Below are positions 35,034-44,736 of a stretch of 64,000 bases of DNA, piece by piece. The notes under the pieces are model-generated. The model saw only the letters and a program-made list of their open reading frames with translations. It did not search any database and was not told where the DNA came from. Both the position numbers and the translations under genes were made by a program. The DNA is from Clostridium pascui. Lineage in GTDB: Bacteria > Bacillota > Clostridia > Clostridiales > Clostridiaceae. The stretch spans positions 248,001 to 312,000 of the forward strand of contig NZ_JAFBDB010000001.1 in the NCBI RefSeq assembly GCF_016908015.1, written 5' to 3'. The number at the start of each line of letters is the position of its first letter. Positions within the stretch are counted from its first letter, which is position 1.

Positions 35034-35834
35034 ATGACTTTATATCTAGATGTATTACTCTTGGAGAACTTCATAGTTAATAGATTTTTACTAGAAATTA
35101 CAGCTCAAACTATAAGAGTATCCATAAATCGCCTGTATATAAATTTGGCAGCATTTATTGGAAGTCTATATATATTAATTATATTGCAAGACAGCTTAAA
35201 TTATCTCAAAAGTTTTCCTGTAAAATTTTTCATAGCGTTATTAATGATATTAATAACTTTTAGAAAAAAAGATATAATGTTCAATTTAAAAACTTTTGCA
35301 TTATTTATATTATATTCTATGGTACTTGCAGGCTTATGTGTATTTATAGAATTAAACTCAGTTGAGAATCTAGATAGTAATATGATAATATATGATTTTT
35401 CATATAAAAAGCTTATTTTATCCTTTATGATCATGTATGTAATTTTAAGGAGAATAATTTTGTTTATAAAAGATCGTCAAAGTTTACAAAGTTATATATT
35501 TGATTTAGAAATTGTGTTAAATAATAATTCGCAAAGAATCAGAGCTTTCTTAGATACAGGAAATGAGCTTACAGAACCAGTTACGGGCTATCCAGTGATA
35601 ATAGTAGAAAGAAATATGTTTAAGGAAATTAATTTTAAAAGAGAAGAAATGTTTTACATACCTTATAGTGTTATAAATGGATATACTGGCAAACTCCAAG
35701 CTATAAAGCCAGGGAAAATAAAAGTCAATATAAATGGATGTTTTGAAGATAGGGAAGCATTAATAGCCTTTTGTGATAAGAAATTAAGTCAAAGTGGGGA
35801 TTATAATGCATTGTTAAGCAGGGGAATAATTTAA
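35034..35834 (+). CDS. spoIIGA: Sigma-E processing peptidase SpoIIGA
   Basis: Membrane aspartic protease that removes the pro-sequence of sigma-E after septation (267 residues). The N-terminal half has five hydrophobic segments (for example [20 protein letters not shown] and [20 protein letters not shown]). The soluble half carries the catalytic Asp in [20 protein letters not shown], and the segment [20 protein letters not shown] is typical. The longer frame starts with GTG 35025, but that lies in the AGAGGTG ribosome binding site, so ATG 35034 is chosen. sigE follows after 17 bases. Confidence 0.93.
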   Translation: MTLYLDVLLLENFIVNRFLLEITAQTIRVSINRLYINLAAFIGSLYILIILQDSLNYLKSFPVKFFIALLMILITFRKKDIMFNLKTFALFILYSMVLAGLCVFIELNSVENLDSNMIIYDFSYKKLILSFMIMYVILRRIILFIKDRQSLQSYIFDLEIVLNNNSQRIRAFLDTGNELTEPVTGYPVIIVERNMFKEINFKREEMFYIPYSVINGYTGKLQAIKPGKIKVNINGCFEDREALIAFCDKKLSQSGDYNALLSRGII

Positions 35835-35851
35835 GCATTGGGGGAAGAAAG

Positions 35852-36559
35852 ATGTTAAAAATTAAATTGTTATTAAACAGAATACTAGCAAAGCTAAAGT
35901 TATTTACTAAAAAGTTATATTATATAGGAGGGAATGATGCACTTCCACCACCACTAACCAAAGAGGAAGAAGAAGATTTAGTAATAAAGCTTATGGGTGG
36001 AGATGAAAGTATAAGATCAATTTTGATAGAGAGAAATTTAAGGCTTGTGGTTTATATAGCAAGAAAATTTGAAAATACTGGAGTAGGTATAGAGGACTTA
36101 GTTTCTGTGGGAACCATAGGACTTATAAAAGCTGTAAATACCTTTGATCCTGATAAAAAGATCAAACTTGCCACATATGCTTCTAGATGTATAGAAAATG
36201 AAATACTTATGTACCTTAGAAGAAATAGTAAAGTTAAATCAGAAATATCATTTTATGAACCACTTAATGTGGATTGGGATGGAAATGAGCTATTATTATC
36301 AGATATACTGGGAACAGATACAGATGAAGTATATAATTTGATAGAAGACGAGGTTGATAAGCAGCTTTTACTCTTAGCTATGAATAAGCTTAGTAATAGA
36401 GAAAGAGAAATTGTGAATTTGCGATTTGGACTTCAAGGAGCAAGGGAAAAAACTCAAAAAGAAGTAGCGGATATGCTTGGTATATCTCAATCCTATATAT
36501 CTAGATTGGAGAAAAGAATAATAAAAAGATTAAAAAAAGAAATAAATAAAATGTTATAA
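35852..36559 (+). CDS. sigE: RNA polymerase sporulation sigma factor SigE (pro-sigma-E)
   Basis: First mother-cell sigma factor (235 residues), made as an inactive precursor. The basic-hydrophobic pro-sequence ([20 protein letters not shown]) leads to the expected cleavage area at about residues 27-31 (YYIGG). Region 2 has [38 protein letters not shown] and [19 protein letters not shown]. Region 4 has [20 protein letters not shown]. It is downstream of its own protease and immediately upstream of sigG, the standard clostridial order. The ribosome binding site is GGGGGAAG. High confidence. Confidence 0.96.
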   Translation: MLKIKLLLNRILAKLKLFTKKLYYIGGNDALPPPLTKEEEEDLVIKLMGGDESIRSILIERNLRLVVYIARKFENTGVGIEDLVSVGTIGLIKAVNTFDPDKKIKLATYASRCIENEILMYLRRNSKVKSEISFYEPLNVDWDGNELLLSDILGTDTDEVYNLIEDEVDKQLLLLAMNKLSNREREIVNLRFGLQGAREKTQKEVADMLGISQSYISRLEKRIIKRLKKEINKML

Positions 36560-36570
36560 ACTTGTCTCTA

Positions 36571-36601
36571 GTATAAAAATCAGCTTCTGGGGAAATAATT
36601 T
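36571..36601 (+). promoter_or_regulatory. Sigma-F-type promoter of sigG
   Basis: GTATA at 36571-36575, a 15-base spacer, and GGAAATAATTT at 36591-36601 match GYATA-N15-GGnnAnAnTnT at every defined position. It lies just before sigG, so forespore sigma-F would switch on sigG separately from the spoIIG operon. Confidence 0.7.
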
Positions 36602-36633
36602 AAATGCTAATAATACAAAGGGGCTGATTATTA

Positions 36634-37407
36634 ATGATGATTAACAAAGTAGAAATTTGTGGAGTTAATACTTCTAAGCTGCCTGTATTGAAGGAAAAGG
36701 AAATGAAAGAGCTCTTATTAAGTATGAGAGACGGGAATACGGAAGCTAGAGAAACTTTTATAAGGGGAAATTTAAGGTTAGTCTTGAGTGTAATACAAAG
36801 ATTCAATAATCGAGGGGAAAATGTAGATGATTTATTTCAAGTAGGATGTATAGGACTTATTAAAGCAATTGATAATTTTGATTTAGGTCAAAATGTAAGG
36901 TTTTCTACATATGCAGTACCGATGATTATTGGAGAAATAAGAAGATACCTTCGAGATAATAATTCAATAAGAGTAAGCCGTTCCTTAAGAGATATTGCAT
37001 ACAGGGCACTACAGGTAAGAGATAGGTTGGTATCAGAAAATAATAAAGAACCTACAGTAACTCAAATTGCTAAGGAGTTAGATGTTCCACGGGAGGAAGT
37101 AGTATTTGCTTTAGATGCTATACAGGATCCTGTATCCTTATTTGAACCAATATACCACGATGGAGGAGATGCAATTTATGTAATGGATCAAATAAGTGAT
37201 AATAAAAATGTAGATGATAGTTGGCTTGAAAATATTTCTATAAAAGAAGCCATGAAAAAGTTGAATGATAGGGAAAAATTAATTCTTACACTTAGATTTT
37301 TTGATGGAAGAACTCAGATGGAGGTAGCAGATGAAATAGGAATTTCCCAGGCACAGGTATCCAGGCTTGAAAAAACAGCTTTAAAGCACATGAAAAAATA
37401 TGTTTAA
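36634..37407 (+). CDS. sigG: RNA polymerase sporulation sigma factor SigG
   Basis: Late forespore sigma factor (257 residues) needed for spore protection and germination genes. The N-terminus MMINKVEICGVNTSKLPVLK is characteristic of SigG, which has no pro-sequence. Region 2 includes NLRLVLSVIQRFNNRGENVD, DLFQVGCIGLIKAIDNFD and VRFSTYAVPMIIGEIRRYL. Region 3 is PTVTQIAKELDVPREEVVFA, and region 4 ends with EVADEIGISQAQVSRLEKTA. Two adjacent ATGs (36634 and 36637) are possible. The gene follows sigE and has its own sigma-F promoter and a terminator after it. Confidence 0.96.
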   Translation: MMINKVEICGVNTSKLPVLKEKEMKELLLSMRDGNTEARETFIRGNLRLVLSVIQRFNNRGENVDDLFQVGCIGLIKAIDNFDLGQNVRFSTYAVPMIIGEIRRYLRDNNSIRVSRSLRDIAYRALQVRDRLVSENNKEPTVTQIAKELDVPREEVVFALDAIQDPVSLFEPIYHDGGDAIYVMDQISDNKNVDDSWLENISIKEAMKKLNDREKLILTLRFFDGRTQMEVADEIGISQAQVSRLEKTALKHMKKYV

Positions 37408-37423
37408 ATATTTATTATTTAAA

Positions 37424-37461
37424 TAAAAAATCTATATCCGTAATTGGATATAGATTTTTTT
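37424..37461 (+). terminator. Intrinsic terminator after sigG
   Basis: A 15-bp stem AAAAATCTATATCC with its complement, a 6-base loop and T run. Confidence 0.87.
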
Positions 37462-37508
37462 CATACAATATAATATATAAAATAAATATAATTTGGGGGG
37501 AAGAATTT

Positions 37509-37772
37509 ATGAACAATACTTTTTACTCTATAAATAGCTTAAGAACTATGGAACTTATAGATATTAATTCCGGATGTAAGCTTGGATACATAAAGGATTT
37601 TAAAATAGATATAGGACAGTGCAAGGTATTATCGCTTATATTGCCTAGCCAAAAGATGAGTTGGTTTGGTAAAATTAATGATATAGAAGTACCTTGGAGC
37701 AGAGTGAAAAAAATAGGTGTAGATGTTATATTAGTAGATGGAGCAGATATTCTTGAAGCTAATATAGAGTAG
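37509..37772 (+). CDS. YlmC/YmxH family sporulation protein (PRC barrel)
   Basis: An 87-residue single PRC-barrel protein: LRTMELIDINSGCKLGYIKD, KIDIGQCKVLSLILPSQKMS, then VPWSRVKKIGVDVILVDGAD. This is the standard YlmC/YmxH pattern. Such genes are conserved in endospore formers, usually near sporulation or division genes, with poorly known function. A run of G (GGGGGGAAG) before the ATG is the ribosome binding site. It lies after sigG and before nrdR. Confidence 0.88.
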   Translation: MNNTFYSINSLRTMELIDINSGCKLGYIKDFKIDIGQCKVLSLILPSQKMSWFGKINDIEVPWSRVKKIGVDVILVDGADILEANIE

Positions 37773-37851
37773 AAAAATAATAAAATTTGTGTATAATATA
37801 AATAACAGAAAAATTACGAATAAAACTATAATAAAAGGCGGGATTGTATTT

Positions 37852-38307
37852 ATGAAGTGTCCTTATTGTGGATATACGGAAAGTAAGGTAGTTGACTCCA
37901 GATCAGCAGAAGATAATGCATCTATAAGAAGAAGAAGAGAGTGCCTTAAGTGTTCCAAAAGATATACCACTTACGAAAAAATAGAAACAGTACCAATATT
38001 GGTGATTAAAAAAAATATGAGTCGTGAATTCTTTGATAAATCTAAAATAGTAAATGGACTTATAAAGGCTTGTCAAAAGAGACCTATATCACGAAGTCAG
38101 ATAGAGTCTATAGCTGATGAAGTAGAAAAAAGGATAAATAATGAGATGCTAACTGAGGTAAGATCTGAATATATTGGAGAGCTAATAATGGAAAGCTTAA
38201 AAAATATAGATGAAGTATCTTATGTAAGATTTGCATCTGTATATAGACAATTTAAGGATGTTAATACCTTTATGGAAGAGATAAAAAGGCTTATAGAAAG
38301 TAAATAA
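37852..38307 (+). CDS. nrdR: Transcriptional repressor NrdR
   Basis: Regulates ribonucleotide reductase genes by sensing ATP/dATP (151 residues). The zinc ribbon is MKCPYCGYTESKVVDSRSAE with a second CxxC in ECLKCSKRYTTYEKI. The ATP-cone domain follows: VLVIKKNMSREFFDKSKIVN, GLIKACQKRPISRSQIESIA and YVRFASVYRQFKDVNTFMEE. A longer frame begins at 37789, but family alignment starts at MKCPYC, and GGCGGGA lies upstream of ATG 37852. No nrd gene is in the window. Confidence 0.95.
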   Translation: MKCPYCGYTESKVVDSRSAEDNASIRRRRECLKCSKRYTTYEKIETVPILVIKKNMSREFFDKSKIVNGLIKACQKRPISRSQIESIADEVEKRINNEMLTEVRSEYIGELIMESLKNIDEVSYVRFASVYRQFKDVNTFMEEIKRLIESK

Positions 38308-38347
38308 AATTTCTCATAGAATAAATTTCTATGAGAAATTTTATTTC
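38302..38347 (+). terminator. Intrinsic terminator after nrdR
   Basis: A perfect 19-bp stem, AAATAAAATTTCTCATAGA with its complement. The stem overlaps the stop codon. Confidence 0.85.
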
Positions 38348-38351
38348 TATG

Positions 38352-38398
38352 TTAACTTATTCTTAATTAAAGTTAACATATAGTTAAAAAAGTTATAT
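38352..38398 (+). promoter_or_regulatory. Pho box upstream of phoP
   Basis: Five TTAAC-like hexamers start at 38352 (TTAACT), 38363 (TTAATT), 38373 (TTAACA), 38384 (TTAAAA) and 38393 (TTATAT), about 11 bases apart, the direct-repeat layout bound by PhoP in Gram-positive bacteria. Autoregulation of phoPR is the likely role. Confidence 0.7.
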
Positions 38399-38477
38399 TT
38401 TACACAATAATATATTATAATTGTGAATTAGAAATGGTAAAATATATTTAAAGATTTCAATAATTAGGAGGCAGGGC

Positions 38478-39173
38478 ATGGCAGAAGAAAAGATAATAAT
38501 AGTTGATGATGAGGAACATATAAGGGAACTTTTAAAATTTAACTTAGAAAACTCTGGATACTCTACAATATATGCTGATAATGGAATCGATGCAGTAAAG
38601 CTTATAAAAAGTGAGCGGCCACAATTGATCCTTTTAGATTTAATGATTCCTGGAATAGATGGATACGATGTATGTAAGGAAGTAAGAAAAGATAATAATA
38701 TATCCACTACTCCTATTATTATGATAACAGCTAAGGGAGAGGAATTTGATAAAGTTTTAGGATTAGAATTAGGAGCAGATGATTATATAACCAAACCCTT
38801 CTCAATAAGAGAAATTTTAGCTAGGGTAAAAGCTGTTCTTAGAAGGACATCAGTACAAAATATTGATAAGTCCTATAAGTTCGGAAATGTTATTATTGAT
38901 TTGGAAAAACATGAAGTCATAAAAGATAATCTTAAAGTAGAGCTAACACTAAAAGAATTTGAATTGTTAGAAATACTTATAAAAAATAAAGGGAGAGTTT
39001 TAACAAGAGATTTTCTTTTAGATAAAATATGGGGATATGAATATGTGGGAGAAACTAGAACTGTTGATGTTCATATAAGACATTTAAGACAAAAAATCGA
39101 GGAAAATGATAAAAGTCCTCAGTTTATAGAAACTATAAGAGGTGTAGGTTATAGATTCAATATATCTGAGTAG
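38478..39173 (+). CDS. phoP: Phosphate-type response regulator, OmpR/PhoP family
   Basis: A 231-residue response regulator. The receiver domain has acidic residues in IIIVDDEEHIRELLKFNLEN, the phospho-acceptor Asp in LILLDLMIPGIDGYDVCKEV, and conserved Thr and Lys in IIMITAKGEEFDK and DDYITKPFS. The DNA-binding winged helix is LTLKEFELLEILIKNKGRVL with DVHIRHLRQKIEENDKSPQF. It is followed after 8 bases by its histidine kinase and then the pst operon, so a phosphate-starvation role is well supported. AGGAGG precedes the ATG, and a Pho box lies upstream. Confidence 0.92.
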   Translation: MAEEKIIIVDDEEHIRELLKFNLENSGYSTIYADNGIDAVKLIKSERPQLILLDLMIPGIDGYDVCKEVRKDNNISTTPIIMITAKGEEFDKVLGLELGADDYITKPFSIREILARVKAVLRRTSVQNIDKSYKFGNVIIDLEKHEVIKDNLKVELTLKEFELLEILIKNKGRVLTRDFLLDKIWGYEYVGETRTVDVHIRHLRQKIEENDKSPQFIETIRGVGYRFNISE

Positions 39174-39181
39174 GTGATATT

Positions 39182-40900
39182 ATGAAAAAAAAATTGATGT
39201 TTTATATGCTTACAACTCTTGTAATAAGTCTAGTTATAGTTATAACTTTATTTGTTATTATGATAAATTATCAATATGTTGAAAGCACAAAAAAAATATT
39301 GAAATCAAATAACAATTCAATTATAAAATTAATCCAGAAGGAAAATGTAAATAATATAAGTGAATTTATACAAAGAGATTTTACAGGTGGAGATACTAGA
39401 ATAACTCTAATAGATAGGGAAGGTAATGTGCTTGTAGATTCTCAAACTAATCCAAGTAGTATGGATAACCATAATACACGTGATGAAGTCAAAGAAGCCA
39501 GAAAGTATGGCATGGGGTATAGGGTACGACATAGTGAATCCACTAATAAGGACACTATGTACTTTGCAACTTATTTTGGAGATGGATATGTTATAAGAAG
39601 TGCAGCTGAAATGACTAGTGTTATAGGCTTCAGGTGGAAGTATGTGCAGTACTATATGGGTATAGCGTTATTTTCTATAGTCATTTGCTTTCTATTTGCG
39701 TCCAGGCTTTCACAGGGACTCGTAAGTCCCATTAAAGATCTAGAGTTCATGACTTCAAGAATAGCTGCAGGAGAATTAGATAGAAGGGTAAATATATATT
39801 CTTCTGATGAAATAGGAGAGCTTGGAAAGACCTTTAATAATATGGCAAGGCAGCTCCAAGTTACCTTAAATGATTCAATGGATAAGCAAAATAAGCTCGA
39901 GGCAATACTCAAGAGTATGGATAGCGGAGTAATAGCAGTAGATAAAAACTTTAGAGTGATAATGATTAATCCTTACGCTAAAAATATATTTGGGATAAGT
40001 AAGGATATAATAGGTGAAAATCTTTTAGACAATATAAGGGATTTTGAATTAGAAAACATCTTTAAAAGAAAGACAGATGAATATAAAGAAATAAAAATAT
40101 TGTGGCCAAAGGAAAGAGATTTAAGAATAAAAACCGCAGATATAAATAGTGGTAAAAATCTTATAGGTACAGTGGCGGTGGTTCAGGATGTAACGGATAT
40201 AAAAAGACTTGAGAATATGAGATCGCAGTTTGTAACTAATGTATCTCATGAGCTTAAAACGCCACTTACGTCTATAAAAGGATTTGCAGAAACATTAAAA
40301 TATGTAGAAAATAAAGAAACAAAGGAAAGATTTTTAGACATAATAAATGAAGAAGCTGAAAGACTTACAAGGCTTATTAACGATATTTTAACTCTATCTC
40401 ATATTGAAAATGCTAAACCGTCAGAAATAAACGAAGAAAGTATAGATATAAATAAAAACATAGAAGATATATGTTATTTGGTTAAAAATTCAGCAGATAA
40501 TAAAAACATATCTTTAAGAATAGCAGGAGAAAAGGTTCCTAATATTTTTGGAAACAAGGATCAGTTTAAGCAAATGCTCATAAACCTAATAGATAATGCA
40601 ATTAAGTATACTGAAAAAGGCGGGAATATAACTATAGGAACTAAAGCTATACATAATAAATGTAACATATGGGTACAGGATACAGGAGTAGGAATAGATC
40701 AGGAGTATATTCCAAGACTTTTTGAAAGATTTTATAGGGTAGATAAAGCTAGAAGCAGAGCGCAAGGTGGAACTGGATTAGGTCTTGCTATAGTAAAGCA
40801 TATAGTATTAAATTTTAAAGGTGAGATAAAAGTAGAAAGTGAAGTAGGAAAGGGAAGTAAGTTTACAGTTAGTATACCAATTATAAAGGGACATTCCTAA
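39182..40900 (+). CDS. phoR: Phosphate-type sensor histidine kinase
   Basis: A 572-residue membrane sensor kinase. Two membrane segments (LTTLVISLVIVITLFVIMIN and MGIALFSIVICFLFA) flank an extracytoplasmic domain of about 130 residues. A HAMP domain (SRIAAGELDRRVNIYSSDEI), a PAS domain (KLEAILKSMDSGVIAVDKNF), HisKA with the phospho-accepting His (QFVTNVSHELKTPLTSIKGF) and HATPase motifs (LINLIDNAIKYTEKGG, then WVQDTGVGIDQEYIPRLFER and GGTGLGLAIVKHI) follow. It is coupled to the response regulator gene and terminated by a hairpin overlapping its stop. Confidence 0.92.
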   Translation: MKKKLMFYMLTTLVISLVIVITLFVIMINYQYVESTKKILKSNNNSIIKLIQKENVNNISEFIQRDFTGGDTRITLIDREGNVLVDSQTNPSSMDNHNTRDEVKEARKYGMGYRVRHSESTNKDTMYFATYFGDGYVIRSAAEMTSVIGFRWKYVQYYMGIALFSIVICFLFASRLSQGLVSPIKDLEFMTSRIAAGELDRRVNIYSSDEIGELGKTFNNMARQLQVTLNDSMDKQNKLEAILKSMDSGVIAVDKNFRVIMINPYAKNIFGISKDIIGENLLDNIRDFELENIFKRKTDEYKEIKILWPKERDLRIKTADINSGKNLIGTVAVVQDVTDIKRLENMRSQFVTNVSHELKTPLTSIKGFAETLKYVENKETKERFLDIINEEAERLTRLINDILTLSHIENAKPSEINEESIDINKNIEDICYLVKNSADNKNISLRIAGEKVPNIFGNKDQFKQMLINLIDNAIKYTEKGGNITIGTKAIHNKCNIWVQDTGVGIDQEYIPRLFERFYRVDKARSRAQGGTGLGLAIVKHIVLNFKGEIKVESEVGKGSKFTVSIPIIKGHS

Positions 40901-40929
40901 TTATAAAGGATGTCCCTTTATAATTTTTT
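40882..40929 (+). terminator. Intrinsic terminator of phoPR
   Basis: Stem TATAAAGGGACATTCC with GGATGTCCCTTTATA (one mismatch), overlapping the phoR stop and followed by TTTTTT. Confidence 0.85.
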
Positions 40930-41060
40930 GATAACATACCTAGATTAAATATCAGCTATAACACATAGAAAGTTAAATAAATGAAGATACTAACAGAGTA
41001 AAGAATTAGGGTTTAGATTCAAACTGAGACAAATTTCTTGGATGAAATAAAACTACTAGT

Positions 41061-41113
41061 TTAACTTGTCCTTAACATTCCGATAATAGTCACTTAACCT
41101 TAATAGATTAATA
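41061..41113 (+). promoter_or_regulatory. Pho box upstream of pstS
   Basis: TTAACT at 41061, TTAACA at 41072 and TTAACC at 41094 fall on an 11-base lattice (one slot weak), with TTAATA at 41100 and 41108. This is the same repeat type as before phoP, so PhoP~P probably activates pstSCAB-phoU. Confidence 0.65.
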
Positions 41114-41169
41114 TTATTCTTGTAGCAATCATTTAAAATAATTTTAAACTGAATGGAGGTTTTTCTTAA

Positions 41170-42057
41170 ATGAAAAGAAAAAGTTTAAAAACAATCATAG
41201 CGGCTTTAGCTATTACTATGGTTGCAGGAGTATTTGTAGGATGTGGTGGAGACAATAAAGAAGCTGGAGATACAAAGAATAGTGATAAAATTTCAGGAAC
41301 AATAACTGCAGTAGGTTCTACAGCATTACAACCATTAGTAGAGCAGTCAGCTAAAAACTTTAAAGCTAAAAATCCAGAAGCAACTATAAATGTGCAAGGT
41401 GGAGGAAGCGGAGCAGGATTAAATCAAGTAGCAGAAGGTTCAGTAGAAATAGGAAATTCTGATGTAACTGCAGAATCAAAGCTTAAGGATAAAGAAATAG
41501 CTAAGCAGTTAGTGGATCATAAAGTAGCAGCAATAGGATTTGCTATTATTGCTCATAAGGATATAAAAACAGATAACTTAACAAAAGAACAGATTCAAGG
41601 TATTTTCGAAGGAAAATATACAAATTGGAATCAAGTTGGTGGGCAGGACTTATCAATACAAGTTGTTAATAGACCAAAATCTTCAGGAACTAGAGCTACA
41701 TTTGTAGAAACTATTATGGACGGAAAAAGTGAGAAAGAAGGACTTGGAACTACTCAGGATTCCAGCGGATCAGTTGAAAAGACTATAACATCTACACCAG
41801 GTTCAATAAGTTATATTGCATTATCTTATTTAACAGAAGAAAAGAGACAAAATTTAAAGATGCTAAAGATTGAAAATGTAGATGCAACAAAAGAAAATAT
41901 ACTATCTAAAAGATATCCTTTCTGGTCTTATGAGCATATGTACACTAAAGGCGAAGCAACAGGACTAACAAAGGCTTTCATTGATTATATGATGAGTGAT
42001 GAAAATAAAGCTGTGGTTGAAAAGTTGGGATATATTGCAGCAACTGATATGAAATAA
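41170..42057 (+). CDS. pstS: Phosphate ABC transporter substrate-binding lipoprotein PstS
   Basis: A high-affinity phosphate-binding lipoprotein (295 residues). The signal peptide ends at GVFVGC, with lipidation Cys at about residue 25. The phosphate-binding motifs are ITAVGSTALQPLVEQSAKNF, GGGSGAGLNQVAEGSVEIGN, and RPKSSGTRATFVETIMDG. The C-terminal segment SKRYPFWSYEHMYTKGEATG is typical. AATGGAGG precedes the ATG. A Pho box lies about 60-110 bases upstream. A hairpin separates it from pstC and probably favours production of the binding protein over the permease. Confidence 0.95.
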   Translation: MKRKSLKTIIAALAITMVAGVFVGCGGDNKEAGDTKNSDKISGTITAVGSTALQPLVEQSAKNFKAKNPEATINVQGGGSGAGLNQVAEGSVEIGNSDVTAESKLKDKEIAKQLVDHKVAAIGFAIIAHKDIKTDNLTKEQIQGIFEGKYTNWNQVGGQDLSIQVVNRPKSSGTRATFVETIMDGKSEKEGLGTTQDSSGSVEKTITSTPGSISYIALSYLTEEKRQNLKMLKIENVDATKENILSKRYPFWSYEHMYTKGEATGLTKAFIDYMMSDENKAVVEKLGYIAATDMK

Positions 42058-42072
42058 TTTAATTAGTGAAGC

Positions 42073-42104
42073 AGGCTGGGTGCATCTATATATGCAACTA
42101 GCCT
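42073..42104 (+). terminator. Intercistronic hairpin between pstS and pstC
   Basis: AGGCT and TGCAT pair with ATGCA and AGCCT, giving about 12 bp with small internal irregularities and no long T run. It may reduce pstCAB transcription relative to pstS or protect the pstS mRNA. Confidence 0.55.
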
Positions 42105-42153
42105 TATTGTGTAAATAATATGTGGCAGTTTTGACTCAAATAGTAAAATAGGG

Positions 42154-43059
42154 ATGATGATAAGTGTGAGTAAAAATAGAAAATTTAACAGATTAAGAAC
42201 TGAATATTTAGGGAAATCTTATGCAACATTTTGTGGACTTTTAATAGTGTTTTTAACATTGAGTATAATATTTTTTATAGCATCGAAAGGTATTAGTACC
42301 TTTACAAAACATGGATATTCAATTGGTGATTTTATATTTTCATCAAAGTGGTCCCCGGATGCAGATGATCCAACTTTTGGAGCAAGTATATTTATAATAG
42401 GCTCAACACTTGTATCTATTGGAGCAGTTTTAATAAGCGCACCTATAAGTATTGCACTTGCAATTTTTATGAATTATATATCCCCAAGGCTTGGGAACAG
42501 AGTATTGCAACCAGCATTAGAATTATTTGTAGGTATACCATCAGTAGTTTATGGATGGATAGGTATAACTGTACTGCTTCCTTTTATCAAAAGTATATTT
42601 GGAGGAGTTGGTTTTAGCTTACTTGCAGGTATTTTAGTGCTAAGTATAATGATACTTCCAACTATAGCAAGTCTTTCATCAGATGCGATAAAGGTAGTTC
42701 AAAAAGATTTTATAGAGGCATCTTATGGACTTGGGGCTACAAGGTGGCAAACCATAAGCAAGGTAATACTTCCAGCTGCTAAAAATGGAATACTTACTGC
42801 TATAGTACTTGGAATTGCAAGAGCTTTTGGAGAAGCATTAGCGGTGCAAATGGTAATTGGAAATACTATTAAATTGCCTAAAGGTTTGTTAACTCCAACT
42901 AGTACATTAACTTCAGTATTAACTATGGATATGGCAAATACTGTATCAGGAACTGCCTGGAATGATGCGTTATGGACCCTTGCATTAATTCTTCTAATAG
43001 TTTCATTTGTATTTATTTTAGTAATTAGAGCTATTGGCAAAAGGGGTGAAGTTAAATAA
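42154..43059 (+). CDS. pstC: Phosphate ABC transporter permease PstC
   Basis: Inner-membrane permease subunit (301 residues) with six predicted membrane segments, starting FCGLLIVFLTLSIIFFIASK. The cytoplasmic EAA-type loop [20 protein letters not shown] contacts PstB. The family stretch VGIPSVVYGWIGITVLLPFI is present. The start is uncertain: ATG 42154 and ATG 42157 have little Shine-Dalgarno sequence, while GTG 42166 has GGGATGATG upstream. The gene ends in a 1-base overlap with pstA (TAATG). Confidence 0.92.
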   Translation: MMISVSKNRKFNRLRTEYLGKSYATFCGLLIVFLTLSIIFFIASKGISTFTKHGYSIGDFIFSSKWSPDADDPTFGASIFIIGSTLVSIGAVLISAPISIALAIFMNYISPRLGNRVLQPALELFVGIPSVVYGWIGITVLLPFIKSIFGGVGFSLLAGILVLSIMILPTIASLSSDAIKVVQKDFIEASYGLGATRWQTISKVILPAAKNGILTAIVLGIARAFGEALAVQMVIGNTIKLPKGLLTPTSTLTSVLTMDMANTVSGTAWNDALWTLALILLIVSFVFILVIRAIGKRGEVK

Positions 43060-43946
43060 TGAATCCTAAATTTAAAGATAAGATGTGGACTGGTATTTTA
43101 TATGTAATTTCAAGTTTTGTAGTACTCCTTCTGGTAGCTTTAATAGGATATATATTACTTAAAGGAATTGGAACAATTACTCCATCTTTCTTGTTTGGAG
43201 ATCCAAAGATAGGGGAAGCTGGAGGAGGAATAGGTCCTCAGTTATTTAACTCTTTTTATATGCTTGTAGTTTCTCTTTTAATTACTATACCTTTAGGTGT
43301 AGGAGCGGGTATATATCTAGCAGAATATGCAAAAGAGGGAAGAATTCTTAATTTTATTAGACTTTGTATAGAAACTATGGCATCATTGCCTTCTATAGTG
43401 GTAGGATTATTTGGATTGTTAGTATTTGTAAAAATGACTAAATGGGGATTTACATTATTTGCAGGAGCTTTAGTAATAACAATACTTAATTTACCCTCAC
43501 TAACAAGAGTAAGTGAGAATGCTATAAAAGCTGCATCTCGTGGAGTTAAAGAGGCAAGTTTAGGGCTTGGAGCTACAAGATGGCAAACTATAAAAAGAGT
43601 AATACTTCCATCTGCTATGCCTCAAATACTTACAGGGGTAATTCTAGCTGCTGGAAGAATATTTGGAGAAGCTGCAGCATTACTTTACACCGCAGGAATG
43701 AGTGCCCCATCCCTTTCTTTTAAGGCCTCTACTTTAATGAGTAAATCATCTCCATTTAATTTATTTAGGCCGGCAGAAACTTTAGCTGTTTATATTTGGA
43801 AGGTTAATTCTGAGGGAATGATTCCGGATGCTACTAGAGTAGGAAATGGAGCTTCAGCAGTACTTATAATTATGGTGTTAATATTTAATATATTGGCTCG
43901 TATAATAGGTAAAAAGATTTATGAGTCCTATACGGGGAGTAAATAG
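43059..43946 (+). CDS. pstA: Phosphate ABC transporter permease PstA
   Basis: The second permease subunit (295 residues, six membrane segments). The EAA-like loop is [20 protein letters not shown], nearly the same as in PstC. The hallmark [18 protein letters not shown] is present. PstC and PstA form the phosphate channel energised by PstB. It overlaps pstC by 1 base and is followed by pstB after 11 bases, so all are one operon. Confidence 0.94.
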   Translation: MNPKFKDKMWTGILYVISSFVVLLLVALIGYILLKGIGTITPSFLFGDPKIGEAGGGIGPQLFNSFYMLVVSLLITIPLGVGAGIYLAEYAKEGRILNFIRLCIETMASLPSIVVGLFGLLVFVKMTKWGFTLFAGALVITILNLPSLTRVSENAIKAASRGVKEASLGLGATRWQTIKRVILPSAMPQILTGVILAAGRIFGEAAALLYTAGMSAPSLSFKASTLMSKSSPFNLFRPAETLAVYIWKVNSEGMIPDATRVGNGASAVLIIMVLIFNILARIIGKKIYESYTGSK

Positions 43947-43957
43947 GGAGGATTAAT

Positions 43958-44707
43958 ATGAGCATAATACAAACTAGAAATCTTGAACTTCATTATGGTG
44001 CTACAAAAGCACTTAAGGATATAAATTTAGAAATAGAAAAAAATGCAGTAACTGCTTTGATAGGCCCTTCAGGATGCGGAAAGTCTACATTTTTAAGAAC
44101 TTTAAATAGAATGAACGACTTGATAGAAAATGTAAAAATTGAAGGGGAAGTATTATTTGAAGGAAAAAATATATATAAGGATTATGATGAAATAGAACTT
44201 AGAAAAAGGGTTGGAATGGTATTCCAAAAACCTAATCCATTTCCAATGTCTATATATGATAATATAGCTTATGGACCAAGAATTCATGGTATAACAAGTA
44301 AATCAAAGTTAGATGAAATAGTTGAAAAGAGCTTAAAAGGAGCAGCACTTTGGGATGAAGTTAAGGATAGGTTAAAGAAAAATGGAATGGGGCTATCTGG
44401 AGGTCAGCAACAAAGGCTCTGTATTGCAAGAACCTTAGCGGTTGAACCAGAGATACTTTTAATGGATGAACCAACTTCCGCTTTGGATCCTATTTCCACA
44501 TTAAAGGTTGAGGAACTTATGGATACATTAAAAAAAGAATATACAGTAATAATAGTTACTCATAATATGCAGCAGGCAGGAAGAATATCTGATTATACAG
44601 CATTTTTTTTAAGTGGAGAAGTTGTGGAGTTTAATAAAACGGAAGATATATTTTACAAGCCAACAGATAAGAGAACAGAGGATTATATTACAGGTAGATT
44701 TGGTTAA
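43958..44707 (+). CDS. pstB: Phosphate ABC transporter ATP-binding protein PstB
   Basis: ATPase of the phosphate importer (249 residues). Walker A is [20 protein letters not shown], the Q-loop is [20 protein letters not shown], the ABC signature is [17 protein letters not shown], Walker B is [14 protein letters not shown], and the H-loop is [20 protein letters not shown]. The MNDLI segment after Walker A and the [10 protein letters not shown] motif are PstB-specific. GGGAGG precedes the ATG. It is followed by phoU. Confidence 0.97.
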   Translation: MSIIQTRNLELHYGATKALKDINLEIEKNAVTALIGPSGCGKSTFLRTLNRMNDLIENVKIEGEVLFEGKNIYKDYDEIELRKRVGMVFQKPNPFPMSIYDNIAYGPRIHGITSKSKLDEIVEKSLKGAALWDEVKDRLKKNGMGLSGGQQQRLCIARTLAVEPEILLMDEPTSALDPISTLKVEELMDTLKKEYTVIIVTHNMQQAGRISDYTAFFLSGEVVEFNKTEDIFYKPTDKRTEDYITGRFG

Positions 44708-44736
44708 AACTTAAAATGATATAAGAGGTGAGGGTT

